Positions 33,737-45,122 of a DNA stretch of 64,000 bases are shown here, piece after piece. Below the pieces are notes generated by a model that saw only the letters and a list, made by a program, of their open reading frames with translations, was not told where the DNA came from and made no database searches. The DNA is from Parelaphostrongylus tenuis. Its lineage: Eukaryota > Nematoda > Chromadorea > Rhabditida > Metastrongylidae. The stretch covers positions 1 through 64,000 of the forward strand of contig JAHQIW010000152.1 of assembly GCA_019055375.1 (NCBI GenBank), read 5' to 3'. Made by a program: the position numbers and the translations under genes. How positions within the stretch are numbered: the stretch's first letter is position 1; every line of letters starts with the position of its first letter.

Positions 33737-34033
33737 GAGCGAATATGTCGCACTGGTTAGAGATGCAATGACTCGCACACGAAGTCGATGGTTCAGTCTT
33801 GCGCTCATGGATCGCTGCGTCATCCATCTCTTCGAGTTCGTTAAATTGTACCAGACTTGTTCAGGAGAATAAGTAGCACTGACTCGACACAACGGTAGGG
33901 CCTCACGAGTCAATGTCATGGCCAGATATGCATTTAATCATCTCAAATTAAGTTGAGAATTGAAGACGAATGCATGCCGCCATCCCTCAGGGATTGATCA
34001 ACGCCGAGAGCTTTATCCTATTTCTCCTTTATG
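33737..34033 (+). mobile_element. SINE-2 (R3)
   Basis: Copy of 12366-12648 with the same head and CTTTATC-type end. Confidence 0.8.
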
Positions 34034-34135
34034 ATGAGTACGGACTTTTACTACATACCATCTTTAGAAGGTTGTGCAAGTAATCCACCGTTATTAGCGC
34101 AGTTGGGCATTCATAGCAGATATGTGAATCTCACA

Positions 34136-34345
34136 GGGGACGGGTGGCCGAATGGCTAATGGCGCTAATGGCCCTTCCCCACCATTCTGCGGCAGTCAAT
34201 GACGAATGCCCTGGCTATCTTCGATGTTGCAACTAGGTGTGCACGACGAGTATTTTACGACATTTGTGAAGAGTACAAATTATCAAGCAAGCGATATATG
34301 TGAGAAGGCGAACTGAATACTAGAAGCTCTGGGACGTCATCATAT
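34136..34345 (+). mobile_element. SINE-3 (R3, plus strand)
   Basis: Copy of 12755-12975 with head gggtggccgaatggctaatg. Confidence 0.65.
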
Positions 34346-34773
34346 TCAGATCGACGAAATGTATTTCTGCTGGTAATGATCATTACAACCTCTCATTTAG
34401 CTGACACCACTTCGTCAGGCATCTTGATGACCTCCTGTACGATAACCGCTGTAAAAATCAGGCACAAGCCAATACTGCACTCAGCGAATTCCTCGTTTCC
34501 GAATGTTGTTTTCGTACGATTGGTGTAATTTTGTTATCACTATCATCCATCGTGTCGACGTTGTAAAACTTTAGAAAAATGAACTCCCACTTTGAAAAAT
34601 CTTGTTCAATGAACGGTTACTAGGGTTCAGAGGCGGAATTTTCGATAGCAGCGCTAGTGCTCATATTGGGAGCCACACTTGATGTTTTGATAGCATCTCT
34701 CGATTAAGTGTCACCTTGTACAATCACGACGGCTGTCAACAGGTTTCTTAAATTTGAAGATATATTGTTTCAT

Positions 34774-35325
34774 ATTCATATTATAAAAAAAAGTAAAGAG
34801 AACAAGCACATTCGACTTCGTGCCCACCTTTGCGACTCGACAAGTATTCCTGCCCTAACGTATGCAGCAGAAACCTGGTCGCTACGTAAGCAGGATGAAA
34901 AATCATTTGGCGTTATCGAACGCGCTATCGAAAGGTCGATGCTAGGAGTATCCCGTATTTTGCAAATGAGACAAAGGATCCGAAGTTCCGACCTACGTCA
35001 ACGATCGAAAATCAGAGACGCCGTTCTACATGCCAGGATATCGAAAATAAGGTGTGCGGACACGTGATGCTCTTCAACAACAACCGATGGACGAGAGCCG
35101 TTACCGACTGGATTCTCGGGACGTCAAACGCTGTAAAGGAAGACCACCGACCCGTTGGTCCGATTTCTTCACGAAAGCGATGGAAGAAAGATATGATGCT
35201 CAGCGAATTCCTAGAGCAAGGAGGACCCACTGGGCTACTCTTGCGCGCGATAGGGAAAAATGGAAGAGGTGCTGGTACCCGCTCGAGTCACTCGACGATC
35301 AACGGGACGACAGGTGATACAGGTG
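34774..35325 (+). mobile_element. 5'-truncated RTE non-LTR retrotransposon
   Basis: Encodes the C-terminal end of an RTE-type reverse transcriptase: IPALTYAAETWSLRKQ, then GHVMLFNNNRWTRAVTDW, then GRPPTRWSDFFTKAMEE and ARDREKWKRCW, in three frames (shifts near 35045 and 35115), so it is dead. It ends in a short repeat (ggtgatacaggtgat), typical of RTE 3' ends. It is flanked by attgtttcat at 34764-34773 and 35326-35335, a 10-base target duplication, and R1 carries the uninterrupted site at 13376-13385. Confidence 0.9.
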
Positions 35326-36500
35326 ATTGTTTCATCTTTTATTTGCGATCTAGTACGCAACTCTGAGACCAGTTGAGGAAATTGAGTACCTTTCCTCTGA
35401 TGGAGACTTCAGAATGTAGCACGGAGAGTGTAGAACACAAAGAAATGGAATGAAAAGTGATTCCTCTCCAGTGATGATTAGACGAGCTGCGCTTCACTTC
35501 AAAAGATGTTAGTCGTTTTAACAACGAACCCTCCCATCACGCCAACAATCGGCTGTGAATAATCGACTCGGATCAATCTGGCTCTAAATAAAGTAAAGGC
35601 TCCAAAATGCTTGAAGAATTGATTCTCTATACTATCCGTGCCTTGGCCTAATATTCTTCCAATGTAAAGAATTTTCACACCAAGCCTAAATGAGTATTGA
35701 TTCTGCAAAATATAAAGTGTATATTTAACGACTGTATGATTATGCTGTGCGCAACGATTAAGTCTAGTGGAATAAATTCTCTACTGTGCTTATAGAAGTG
35801 ATCTATGCCCATTATAAAGCCATGACTTCTGACCGATGCGAAGGTTGCATAAGTGAAGAGGATTAGTCAGAGTTTTTGACTGAAACTGTCGGAATAATTC
35901 CAGGCGCCATTCTTCGCACAACCCAGCGTTTGTAAAAAACTATTGTAAACTGATGAACCGTTAAGAACGTACGTAACGCAGTGTTTAGCGGTGCCCAGCA
36001 GTGTACCCTATTTCGACCAGTGGTTCGAGCTCTCGTAGCAGCTCTCCAAACCCTGCATTCCTCCGTTGCCAAGTTGAACCACAACATTGATCAAATGGAA
36101 AATATGGCTTTGTGAACAATATCTGAACGTATTGCTGACCAAGTTATGCCATGCTTTGTGAGAAGGCTTGTGTGAAACTCGGTTATTTAGTAATAATTCA
36201 GAAGTTCGACTTTCTCTAAATCTCGGTATGAGTGAAGAAAATACAGAAATTTTAATTTTTTGTTATTTAGGCTGGTCAAATGCTTTGGGAGGAAAACACA
36301 TACTATTTTGGACTACTACGTCGTAATTTTTTCAGCGGCATTTTCATCATATTTTTGCTTTCGTTTTCAAGAAAAGTGTCATGCTAATTCGACTACTTGT
36401 CAACAACTATTTGTCTCTTTCGATGCACGGAAGTTTTCTTTGCAGAAGAAATCTACCAATTATATGCATTTAATATTCCTTATATCATTTTTTATTTCAG

Positions 36501-36801
36501 AGCGCACGTGGCGTAGTGGTTAAAGGTGCTCCGCGTGCAGACGAGGTCAATGATTAGACCTCGCGCACATGGCTCACCAAGTCATTCTTCCCTCGGGGTC
36601 GGTAAATTGCTAACAAACTGGTCTCAAACTTGTCTAGGAGGATAAACAGCACTGACTCGGTTCAGCAGGAGGCCAGTGCGAGTCATTGTAAAGGTCCAGA
36701 TTTGCATTCAATCACCTCAAACGAAATTGAAAATGGAAGGCGAAAGCATGGTGCATCCTTTAGGGATTGATCAACGTCAAGAGCATCATCCTTTATCCTT
36801 T
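36501..36801 (+). mobile_element. SINE-2 upstream of TIMP-A
   Basis: Head gagcgcacgtggcgtagtgg, box B-like 'atgattagacctcgcgc', end catcctttatcctttt. Flanked by tatatcatttt-like duplications (36481 and 36803). Confidence 0.8.
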
Positions 36802-37461
36802 TTATATCATTTTACGTACTACTCACCACAAAAGCACGTGCCAAAGGTTTTCAAAATCCTTCGTTACTTTACCACTTCAGGAACTGATCAATAAGCTTCC
36901 GTGCGTATTCCAATATTACAACAAATTCCGTGCCCTGTCGATATGAAATGTCAATGGTGCTATCCTCGCAGACAAATCTAGCTGCAATTTTTCAACTCCT
37001 CAGGGATGAAAAGCCTGGAGCAGCCGAGTTGCGATATTGAACAACGACCGATAATTTTCGTAGTTGGGGGCACACCTCTAGGAACCGCCACTATATATCC
37101 AATTCCGTTAAACGAAACTGCTACGGTAAAGAGTATTTCCTGTGGGTTATTTGGATTAATTTCACTCTTATTTAGTCATTGCTGCCAAGGTTTACAGCAA
37201 TGAAATATGAATAACCGATCATATTGATGTCGGTCGGGTTGCGCTGCAACAACAGTATAATTTTCGAGAGGCGAATTTTCCGTTTCGGTCGAATATATTC
37301 GCCCATCGCATTATCTACTGCAGATAATGTGATCTCTGGCTGAAAATTGTGAATTCTAAAGAGGATTAGTATAATTCAGTAGTGACGTCACTCAAAAACT
37401 ATACAAAAGAGGTAAAATGGAAATATAGCACACCGTTCCATTCATATCTACACATCCGTAT

Positions 37462-37472
37462 CTTTTCATTAG
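37462..37472 (+). promoter_or_regulatory. Spliced-leader-type acceptor before TIMP-A
   Basis: cttttcattag ends 7 bases before the ATG at 37479, a spacing common for nematode trans-splice acceptors. Confidence 0.45.
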
Positions 37473-37478
37473 TGAAAG

Positions 37479-40093
37479 ATGTTGGTAATCCTATGTCTTC
37501 TAAGCCTTGTTTCGACCGCAATCACCTGCAACTGCGTAATTCCGGACACGAAAGAAGCCTTCTGTGCGGCGGACATAGGTAAAAGATATTAGATTACTTA
37601 TGACTCAAATGTCAACGATAAAAAATTGGTGTCAGATGTTTGCTAGAATCATTTGCCATCTTGCTGCCATAATCAGACTACAAAAACCTACGATTTCCAA
37701 CTATATCACCAAACCAGTCTAAATTCTTTTTATTTTGACTGTCATTTGCAGTGGTATGATGTTATAGTATACCCAATATGTGGAGTGCTGTGCAAAGCGT
37801 TTGTTAGCATACGCTCCCGGAAAGAGTGAGATCTGGGTTCGAATCCCGGCTGATGCAAACGTTTTTCCACAGCACTCCACATATTAGGTATATCACCAAA
37901 TGCTACAGCCGTAACAAAACAACCATTAAAAAAAATTAAAAAAATTTAGTTTGAACACACTCCACTAAACTGCTTCTAGGACAAGTCGCTATTCTTGCAG
38001 AAATGATTTTCTGTCGAACGCGCACTTATTTATTGTGTTTTTAGTATCTAAAGTGGAGGTGATTTCTTTTCATGAACAAGGCAACAATTCCTTCACGTCC
38101 GACTCGGCCTACGTGCTCAGACATCTAATGACTTATAAGGTGTCGAAAGATTTTTTTCTATCCGGAGGCTAACGTGTAGAACTGTAATTATCAAGAATCC
38201 GTTAAGCCTCGTGGCACCGGAATGTTCAATTCCCTTGTGTATACGCCCTCCGACGATTTATGTGGTCTTCGGATGGAAGTTGGAAAAGAATACCTTGTAA
38301 CAGGTAGTATTTATGATGTTTGTGTGGATGAAATTTATTTAAATGCATATATATGAATCTTTTGAACAAAATACAGAAAGTCATGAAGAAGAGAGACTTT
38401 TTATGGCTAGAATACATGAATGCAGCTGCGCTGTCAATAATAGCAGCGACCCAGCTTGAACGGCAATGCATCAACCGAATGTAATTATAAAAGATAAGGA
38501 AATAGAGATTTTCGCGTTATGGAATTCTTGAAAGAAGCATCGTTAGATCTTACAGGACCCAATGCTACTGTTGTTTAAGTTACCACAATCTACAGATATA
38601 TAACGTCGACGCTGCAATCCTCTCAGACAAGTTTGGTATTCAATCATTAGAATCGAAGTGATGCAAATTTGAGGGGCCCACGGAGTGTGATCGAGCTAGT
38701 TAGCATGTGCGTAATATTGGATACTTCTAACCCTCTGCTACTCCGCTTGGTACAAAAAGTGAACCAAAAATTCAAATAATGTCAGCCTATCTTATTGTAG
38801 AAAACGACCAAGCAAGATCAAAACCTGGTATCAGATTGGGATGAGCCCGCTCTGCATAGACTGTTGATTGAGCGTACTTTCGGGATATTTGTTAGGAAAA
38901 ATCCGTAGCATACATGTTAGGGTACTTGTCAATTATAAGGCTACAAATAAATATTCAACCTCATGCTCTGCACAAGAATTTTTTATGAAAGTGTTAGTAA
39001 TCATTCAAAAATCTGAATCTCCGGCTAGGGCTATGCATGGCCGATTATTCAAAATACTCGTTTATGACGTTATAACATCCAAAATAAAATTATGTTTCAC
39101 ACGACGACGCGTTGTTTTTCTTATCTCGTTTATATTTTGCTATACAAAACATCTTTCTTAAGCTGCTAGCACTGCTTCGATAGCACAAATATCAAGTGAC
39201 TTAGAAATTTGTTTGTTTTTTTGGAGAAGCTCTTTTGATAACGCTGTAGGAGAAAGAAAACATTTGTTATCTTTGGCCAATTCACATGGCGCAGAGTGAG
39301 GCGACAAGGGAGGCTGGCGCGATGACCAACCAATTGTTTTGAATAAAAGTGCGATGTTTCATATTCATTCTCCGATTTGAAAGAAACTTCAGATTTAGCG
39401 TATGGTTGTGATACTAAAACATCTTCTCTACATGTCCATGTGCTTTTAGTGATTCCAGCGGAGCGATAATTGAATTGCGCAGCCGACGTGGAACATAATT
39501 TTACTTTAAATTTTACAACGTTATGAAAGAGTCTTTCTGAAAAGCTGACCACGGCTTTAGCCACCGATTTAGGCTTTCGAACGATTACTAACTCCTGTGA
39601 AAAGCTCTTGTACAACAAATGGGGTCGAATATTCATTTGTCGCCGTCTAACATATAAGTATCTTTTTTTTTTGCATTGTGCAGATCCCAGTACTTCAAGC
39701 ATTCATTCGTTCTTTCGTTATTCCTACACGTCGTAGAATACTGGTTGAGCGCGTCTCCTTGCACCCGAGGACAGCCTGGCTGTGGCGTTCCATAGGGCGT
39801 TCGCTGTGGAGTGCCGGAGAGTGTTGGGGCGTGGAGTTCGGCCCTACGCGAACCGCGACGAACATCACAGCCACTTAGCCAGAGCGCTCCTTATACGCTG
39901 TATCATACATATTGATTTAGAATTTTGAAGTGTCAAAACATATAGTGTTACTGTTTATTCAGAATTTCAAGTCAGAGGCACAACACATGTATATCGTTGT
40001 GGTCAAGTGAATGACAGAAACCTTACTGGTGCTATCGAATGGAGTACTGTCTCAGACGAGTTTCACTCAAAACTCAAGGCATTTCGGTGTTGA
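37479..40093 (+). CDS. Secreted single-domain TIMP (metalloproteinase inhibitor)
   Basis: Four exons assembled by splice sites and phase: 37479-37578, 38045-38139, 38207-38303 and 39963-40093, giving 140 residues. Residues 1-16 are a signal peptide (MLVILCLLSLVSTAIT); the mature protein starts CNC, the TIMP motif whose N-terminal Cys chelates the metalloproteinase zinc. The six cysteines (17, 19, 29, 84, 110, 140) fall at mature positions 1, 3, 13, 68, 94 and 124, close to the classical N-TIMP pattern (1-70, 3-99, 13-124). Other family marks: KEAFCAADI, DDLCGLRMEVGKEYLV and EWSTVS. There is no C-terminal TIMP domain, as in hookworm and Caenorhabditis TIMPs. An AATAAA lies at 40150-40155, 57 bases past the stop. 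Intron 2 is only 67 bases. By family it should be secreted and inhibit matrix metalloproteinases, possibly host ones; that is inference. Confidence 0.85.
37740..37900. mobile_element. Truncated SINE-1 palindrome in TIMP-A intron 1
   Basis: A plus tRNA-like body (37805-37858, gggttcgaatcccggctgat) with SINE tails inverted on both sides ('caatatgtggagtgctgtgc' against its complement near 37870). Copy B lacks it here. Confidence 0.65.
38930..39660. mobile_element. Foldback element FB1 in TIMP-A intron 3
   Basis: Left arm 38945-39130 (aatattcaacctcatgctct, 'agtaatcattc', 'ccaaaataaaattatg') is repeated inverted at 39490-39655. The loop carries 'ccaattcacatggcgcagag', also seen in altered form in the element at 56210-56965. 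Frames read on both strands through the arms are mutual copies and not genes. Confidence 0.65.
39680..39890 (-). mobile_element. SINE-3 in TIMP-A intron 3
   Basis: Minus strand head gcgctctggctaagtggctg, then 'cactctccggcactccac' and 'agtattctacg'. It sits just before exon 4. Confidence 0.65.
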
Positions 40094-40210
40094 ACTATAT
40101 AGCTGAGCATAATGAATATGATCGCAATCATTGTTAACTTTCTTGGGTCAATAAAGCTTCGCATTCTGCAGAAGAATATTTCTAAAGTGTCCATCACCGA
40201 ATATGACCGT

Positions 40211-41759
40211 ATTCTACAGAATATTAAGTCAGCTGGAAGCGATAATCGAAAACAAGGGAGAGTTCTTCGAAGCTTGTAAAAGTAAAAATTGTGATGAAAT
40301 TTCAATTGGATCAATACAGCATAAAACCTGAGAAGCGCGCTAAAAGAAAATAAAATAGAACCGAAAATATAATTACAACACACACACGAGGGCCAGGTAA
40401 CACGGTGGGCTACAAAGCGCGGTGACAAGCAGGATCTTTGTCTGATAATCCTCGCCTTCTCTATTCCACTCTTGCAAACACTCAACGAACGTTTTAGGAA
40501 ACGCTTTAGCTCGGCTACCGCCGGATCTCCAAGGATAATGATCTCGACCAGCATTTTATGGCATTCATAGAGGAGACGGATTTTTTTCAATCAGCACTCG
40601 AAGTATCGAATGAAATACTTGAAAGCCTTTGTGGAAAGTAAATGCGACGAAACGAGTCGAATGCAATAATTGTTGGAAACCGCATAGAAAAGGGTAATTA
40701 CGAATTGTGTAGACTAAGTAAATTATAAATAGTGCTACTCACATTATCGGCAATGTTGTCGCTAATGTCAGTAAAAAACTGTTTTGGCAGTTCTATGCAC
40801 ATCTCACTGTCTTCTCAAACGATGAGCTTCCATTAATAAGAGAACGACGATACAAAGACTGGTTGAAAGAAAAAATAATTTCCACACCAAACATCTACTC
40901 TGCCACGCTCATTGACAATTCGATAAAACCTCCCAGCGCCACTGCTCATGCGGTTGTCATGCTGCTAAGGATCGTGGCAAAAATACTCCAAAGAAAGAAA
41001 ACAAATTTATGAGAATTTCAGAAATTCTAGGAAAGTCAGAAAATTCTCGAGTGCAATAGTGTCAGTAAGCAATTTGAATGCGTGAAACAAACTTTATTTT
41101 GCGGTGCAATGGGACAGAAATGAGGGAGCACATCCACAGAGGTGGCAAAATGTGGACGGAAAATGCTGGATTTCGATTCAGAGATGAACTAGAATGCTTT
41201 GACATGCCGAACATAGCTTAGCATAATTGATGGAATACACTGAACTCTTCACAAATCTCACACAAAACGAATCCGATAACTTGAACTTTGAGTAACTAAG
41301 TTCTTATTAAGCTGATAAATATCACGCCAAAGATGAAATTATTCGTTCTGTTACCTACTGAAATGCTTGTATAGCCTGTCTTCACTAATAGTGCTAGCAT
41401 CAGTAGTTTCCATTCGTTTCTCTCTCTCACAGTTGACATGGTGATGGTTTGTCCCAAGCAAGGTGACGTACGCGAAGATTTGAAACTCGTTGCCATCTCC
41501 TGATGCAGGTAATTGAAGTTAGCTACAAACGTGTCTACTCATGTTTTCGGTGATCTTTCAAAAGGACGCTCGCATTTTCTTGGTGCCCACTTCACTGCTA
41601 TTTTCCATCTGCACCCGTCTCTTTATCAGCTGCCCGACCTATCTGTATTTTATTATATAAGTATGTACTTCTGAATTAAGACGAGGTAGTTTTTGAAGAT
41701 CGGAACTACGCAAACCTGCTATGCGTTGTAAGTAGCATAAGGAACTACGCGTGTGTGCT
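40211..41759. other. No gene recognised
   Basis: A 175-codon minus-strand frame (40063-40590) overlaps TIMP-A exon 4 antisense and contains a stretch like the FB1 loop, so it is rejected as a gene. A 66-codon minus frame at 41296-41496 is unrecognised. Otherwise nothing is seen. Confidence 0.4.
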
Positions 41760-42985
41760 CTAAGGATTGTGGGCAGGTTTTTTGACGTGGTTGTAGCATC
41801 AGCCCACATGTGCGCTGCAGAACGCTGAGAGGTCGTGAATTGAAAAGTGAATAGGAACTTTTGAGTCCGCTATTTGACAAATAAATTTTTCAAAAATAGG
41901 CCCAGATACGGCCCATTCTGCTCTTCTTCTTGTTTTTTCTAACTACTCCTTCATGTTGTTCTACGTGTTTATTGAACGCCAAGGATGCAGGCACTAAGTG
42001 GTCTCCGTAATCATAGAATCATACAGCTCAATTTGATCGCCTTCGCACAATGGACCCTCATGAATTAGGTCTATGGCGTGTTCAAGTGTAACCCAATGTT
42101 TCTCCCCGCTTTGTGTAGTTCATTGAGCACCGTCTCTGCTTCACTAGTGCTGCTGAAAAGATGACGATACCATCAGCAAAACATGCTTTGATAGGAACAA
42201 CTCATCAGTGCGTTTGCCTTCTTCGCTTCAATCAAGCGACTTCATTATTCATTTTATTGCAGTCGTGAATAGCTTCGGCAATTAGTGGAATGTCAGACCT
42301 CTTTTTCTATGAGTATGATGAAGATAGATAAGAAATCCGTACTTTTATGCCGAAATTTTGATGCCAATCTGCTAATGTTCGCATGCAGGACTTATCTACG
42401 CCGTGGCCGGCAACGAACATTGCTAAAATTGCATTTGTTTTGACGCTATCACACGCATCTTCATAGCCGATAAGATTAGAACAAAGAGCATACGGTAAAC
42501 CCGAAAGACTCTAATGACCCATAATACGCTATGGATGTGATACATCCCGCAGAGTCTTTTAAGTAATCCTGCTTGTTCAACTGGCAGTGCCTTATCAAAC
42601 AACTTCGATGCGCTCAAAAGTATAATCTTCGTGTGGAGCTTGTAGAGTACAATCATCAGGCATATTGGACGGTAGTTACAAAAATCCCTGTTGTCACCTC
42701 TCTTAAGTAAGATGACTGTGCGTGATGTTCTCCACTGGTCTGGGATTTTTTTCTTCAAGATAGATGTCATATGTCTTGCGAGAAGTACATGTAGATTGTA
42801 GGCACGAGCTCCAAGGAAATAGGCTGTGATGTTATCAGGTCCTGGAGCTGTGCCTCTTTCATGCTTGCAATCGCAAACCAAACCTCAGAGGTTAGACTCT
42901 CAGGTGGTTTCTCACCAGTGGGGATTTCAGGGTCCGAGAAGGGAGTTGTGGAACGGCAAAGATTGTTGAAGAACTTTTATTACCT
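41760..42985 (-). mobile_element. RTE reverse-transcriptase relic
   Basis: On the minus strand, in broken frames, the RTE reverse transcriptase order is followed: 'SDPEIPTGEKPPESLTSEV' (near 42920), 'GTAPGPDNITAYFLGA', 'IPDQWRTSRTVILLKRGD', 'NYRPICLMIVLYKLHTKII', 'PVEQAG', a damaged catalytic box reading FADG in place of FADD (near 42165), 'MNYTKRGEKHWV' and 'RRAEWAVSGP' near 41900. Both ends are missing, and frameshifts and stops are frequent, so it cannot encode an active enzyme. Confidence 0.85.
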
Positions 42986-43205
42986 TAGTTCCACACTCTG
43001 GCGGGTGTAGTTCTGATCCCATCATCAATGATTCGGACAGATATGGGAACATTACATTTCCAGAGATTCCAACCATTTTCTCAGACTAGACCGTTTTTGT
43101 GCTGCTGTTAATAAGCTTGCAACGCTGCCGATGTAAACTCTTGCAAAAATTTTCTTCAGCCACCATTTATTATGGTTTGAAAAGGCTGCTTAATTGAGGA
43201 AGTAA

Positions 43206-43355
43206 CTGGCTGATGTGAGCAAATTTGCACCTCCATCTACTTCACCCACTTCTATTGCTTCTCCATCCCCGCTGGCCGCTGCTGCTGCTGAACCGACAAA
43301 AGAAGGGGTAGAAGACGAGTCTGGCTATGAACTTAGCTTTAACTTCTTCGATTAA
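43206..43355 (+). pseudogene. Orphan coding-like fragment (Ser/Pro/Ala-rich)
   Basis: A 49-codon open stretch ending in TAA. It is rich in Ser, Pro and Ala (APPSTSPTSIASPSP, then AAAAA) and finishes with an acidic tail (EGVEDESGYELSFNFFD). Composition and codon use look coding, unlike the flanks. No clear acceptor or start is visible, so it may be a displaced terminal exon or repeat-derived. Confidence 0.3.
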
Positions 43356-43984
43356 TGAGAATTTCTTTTGCCTGTTGCAAGTGACAAAGTTTTTTTTTGT
43401 TTGTTTTTTATCCACTTTAAGAAAGTTTTATCTGTGGCAGAAGTGTTGTCGAAGTCACGAGAGTGATGACCCCACAGTCTTTTTCAGATTAGGGAGCATG
43501 GGAAGTTTGTGCCACTGTCTATTAGTTGATTTGTGTTGAATAAGTCATTATCAACACTTGAAAATGTTTCACAGAAAGCTGAGTAAAATTGTTTTCGAGA
43601 TGACCAAAATGATGTGGAAAAACGAAATCGTGTCCTGCTCCCTTATCAGTAGGAGTGTCAAAGGATTGGAAAGCGCGTCCGCGATCACAAAATTCAGAAA
43701 AGAAGGATCGTCAATGACATTGTCAATTTGTCTAGCACTTCATCAGTCATGCAGTTAGTCATCTCGAGCTCGTAAATGCGAACCTTGTTCGTTCCTTTAA
43801 GCTTCTTGAAGACCGTCTATGTATAGAAGTAGTACTATCAGAAAACGCGATATCGCTAGTCAAATGATTATCCAATCGTTACACCAAAATGCAACCTTTA
43901 CTGAGGCCATACGATGCTAAAATAGCAGCTGTGATAGATTCTGATTCGAAATGTTCATATGATGGCGATCTTAATTCACTTCGA

Positions 43985-44110
43985 TAAAAGTTGTCAAAAT
44001 CTGTTTAATTCTGGCAGTTGAGCAACAACCGCAGAATGGTCGAAGTTATATTCTTTCGCGACATCTCTTGTAATTTCAAGAAAATCAGCTTCGACAAAAG
44101 TCTTTCCTAG
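43985..44110 (-). pseudogene. Possible mariner-like helix-turn-helix fragment
   Basis: Minus-strand reading gives FVEADFLEITRDVAKEYN followed by FDHSAVVAQL, resembling the paired-like HTH of mariner transposases (TR.VA...N..HS.VV..L). A stop follows at once. Further coding-like but frame-broken sequence extends to about 43560. 43356-43984 holds nothing else recognisable. Confidence 0.35.
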
Positions 44111-44944
44111 CATTTTTCGTCATATTTTTGGTCTCGCCTTCATGAAAAGTGTAATGCTAACTCGACTATTTGCCAACAAGTGATGTGTCCTCTTTGACGA
44201 AAAAGGAGATATTCTCTAGAAATAAATAGCTTCTATTTAAATTCATCAGTTATTCATTATGACATCACTTTACATACTACTCGGCATATAAGAAGGGTCT
44301 TCGAGAACGTTCACTACATTATCACTTCAGTCACTGATCAACAAGTTCCTGTGCGGATTCCCATATACAATGGATTATCGTGTCCTGCCGATGTGAAATG
44401 TCATTGGTGATATCTTCATAGACAAGGTTGACTGCAGTTTGCCAATTCCTGAGAGATGAAGGACCTGGAACAATAGAGGTGCGATATTGAACAACGGCCG
44501 ATAAATTACGTAGGTGGGGACACCTTTATAAACCGAGACATTCCCAGCTTCTGATCTCATAGATCGTTTATGAAACTGCAGTGTCAAACAGCACTGCTAC
44601 GGTGAAGATTATTTTTAGCTGGCTTATTTTAAAAAATCTTACTCTTCAGCACCAAGGTTAACAGCAAGGAAATATTGATAAACCGACTATGTCGATGTCT
44701 GTCGGATTATATCGCAGCAATAGAATAATTTTCGGGAGGTGACTTTCCATCCAGGTGGAATAAATTAGCCTTTTTTTATTATTATCTGCACCAGCTAATG
44801 TGATCTCTGGTTGGCTACCTTGCATTACAAACGGGATTAGTATAATTTAATGGCGACATCACTCAAAAAGTATACAAAAGAGACAAAATGGAAATATAAC
44901 ACACAATTTCACTTATACCTACGTATCCGTTTTTTTTCTTTAGT

Positions 44945-45115
44945 AAAAAGAGTGTTTTACATACGCAGTTATGTAGAGTGAAGTGCAAAACTTTTGCGTC
45001 GGACGGGACTACAACCCACATCTCGCTCTATCCGGGAGCGCAAGCTTTAACCCATTGAATTACTGCGCCTACTTTGCACACCATTCTTTCTATGCTATAG
45101 CACAAAAGTTTTTCA
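44945..45115 (-). mobile_element. SINE-1 inserted at the TIMP-B 5' end
   Basis: Minus-strand tRNA-like body (45000-45075; plus-strand complement of box B 'ggactacaaccc') with leader 'ccattctttctatgctata'. It interrupts the flank that is continuous in copy A (ttttcattagtgaaagATG) and ends eight bases before the ATG. Confidence 0.7.
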
Positions 45116-45122
45116 GTGGAAG

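Larger units (their letters stand above)
22985..36495 (+). repeat. Tandem unit R3
   Basis: Third and longest copy, enlarged by 23310-25640 (absent from R2), a palindromic insertion at 25801-26020 and an RTE insertion at 34774-35325. Its right end abuts the TIMP-A locus. Confidence 0.85.
36803..40210 (+). repeat. TIMP locus duplication, copy A
   Basis: Aligns with 44255-47065 from upstream flank through the 3' UTR. Anchors: 'gatattgaacaacg.ccgata', 'gtgatctctgg', all four exons, and the 3' UTR 'gagcataatgaat'. Copy A is longer mainly because intron 3 holds a foldback element and SINE-3. Confidence 0.8.

Noticed and set aside
39166..39702. 178-codon minus-strand frame
   Set aside because: It reads through the right arm and loop of foldback FB1, and the left arm gives a similar peptide on the other strand, as expected for an inverted repeat.
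40063..40590. 175-codon minus-strand frame
   Set aside because: It runs antisense through TIMP-A exon 4 and its 3' UTR; the matching region in copy B is open only where it overlaps the exon, so it is a shadow of the TIMP exon plus chance.
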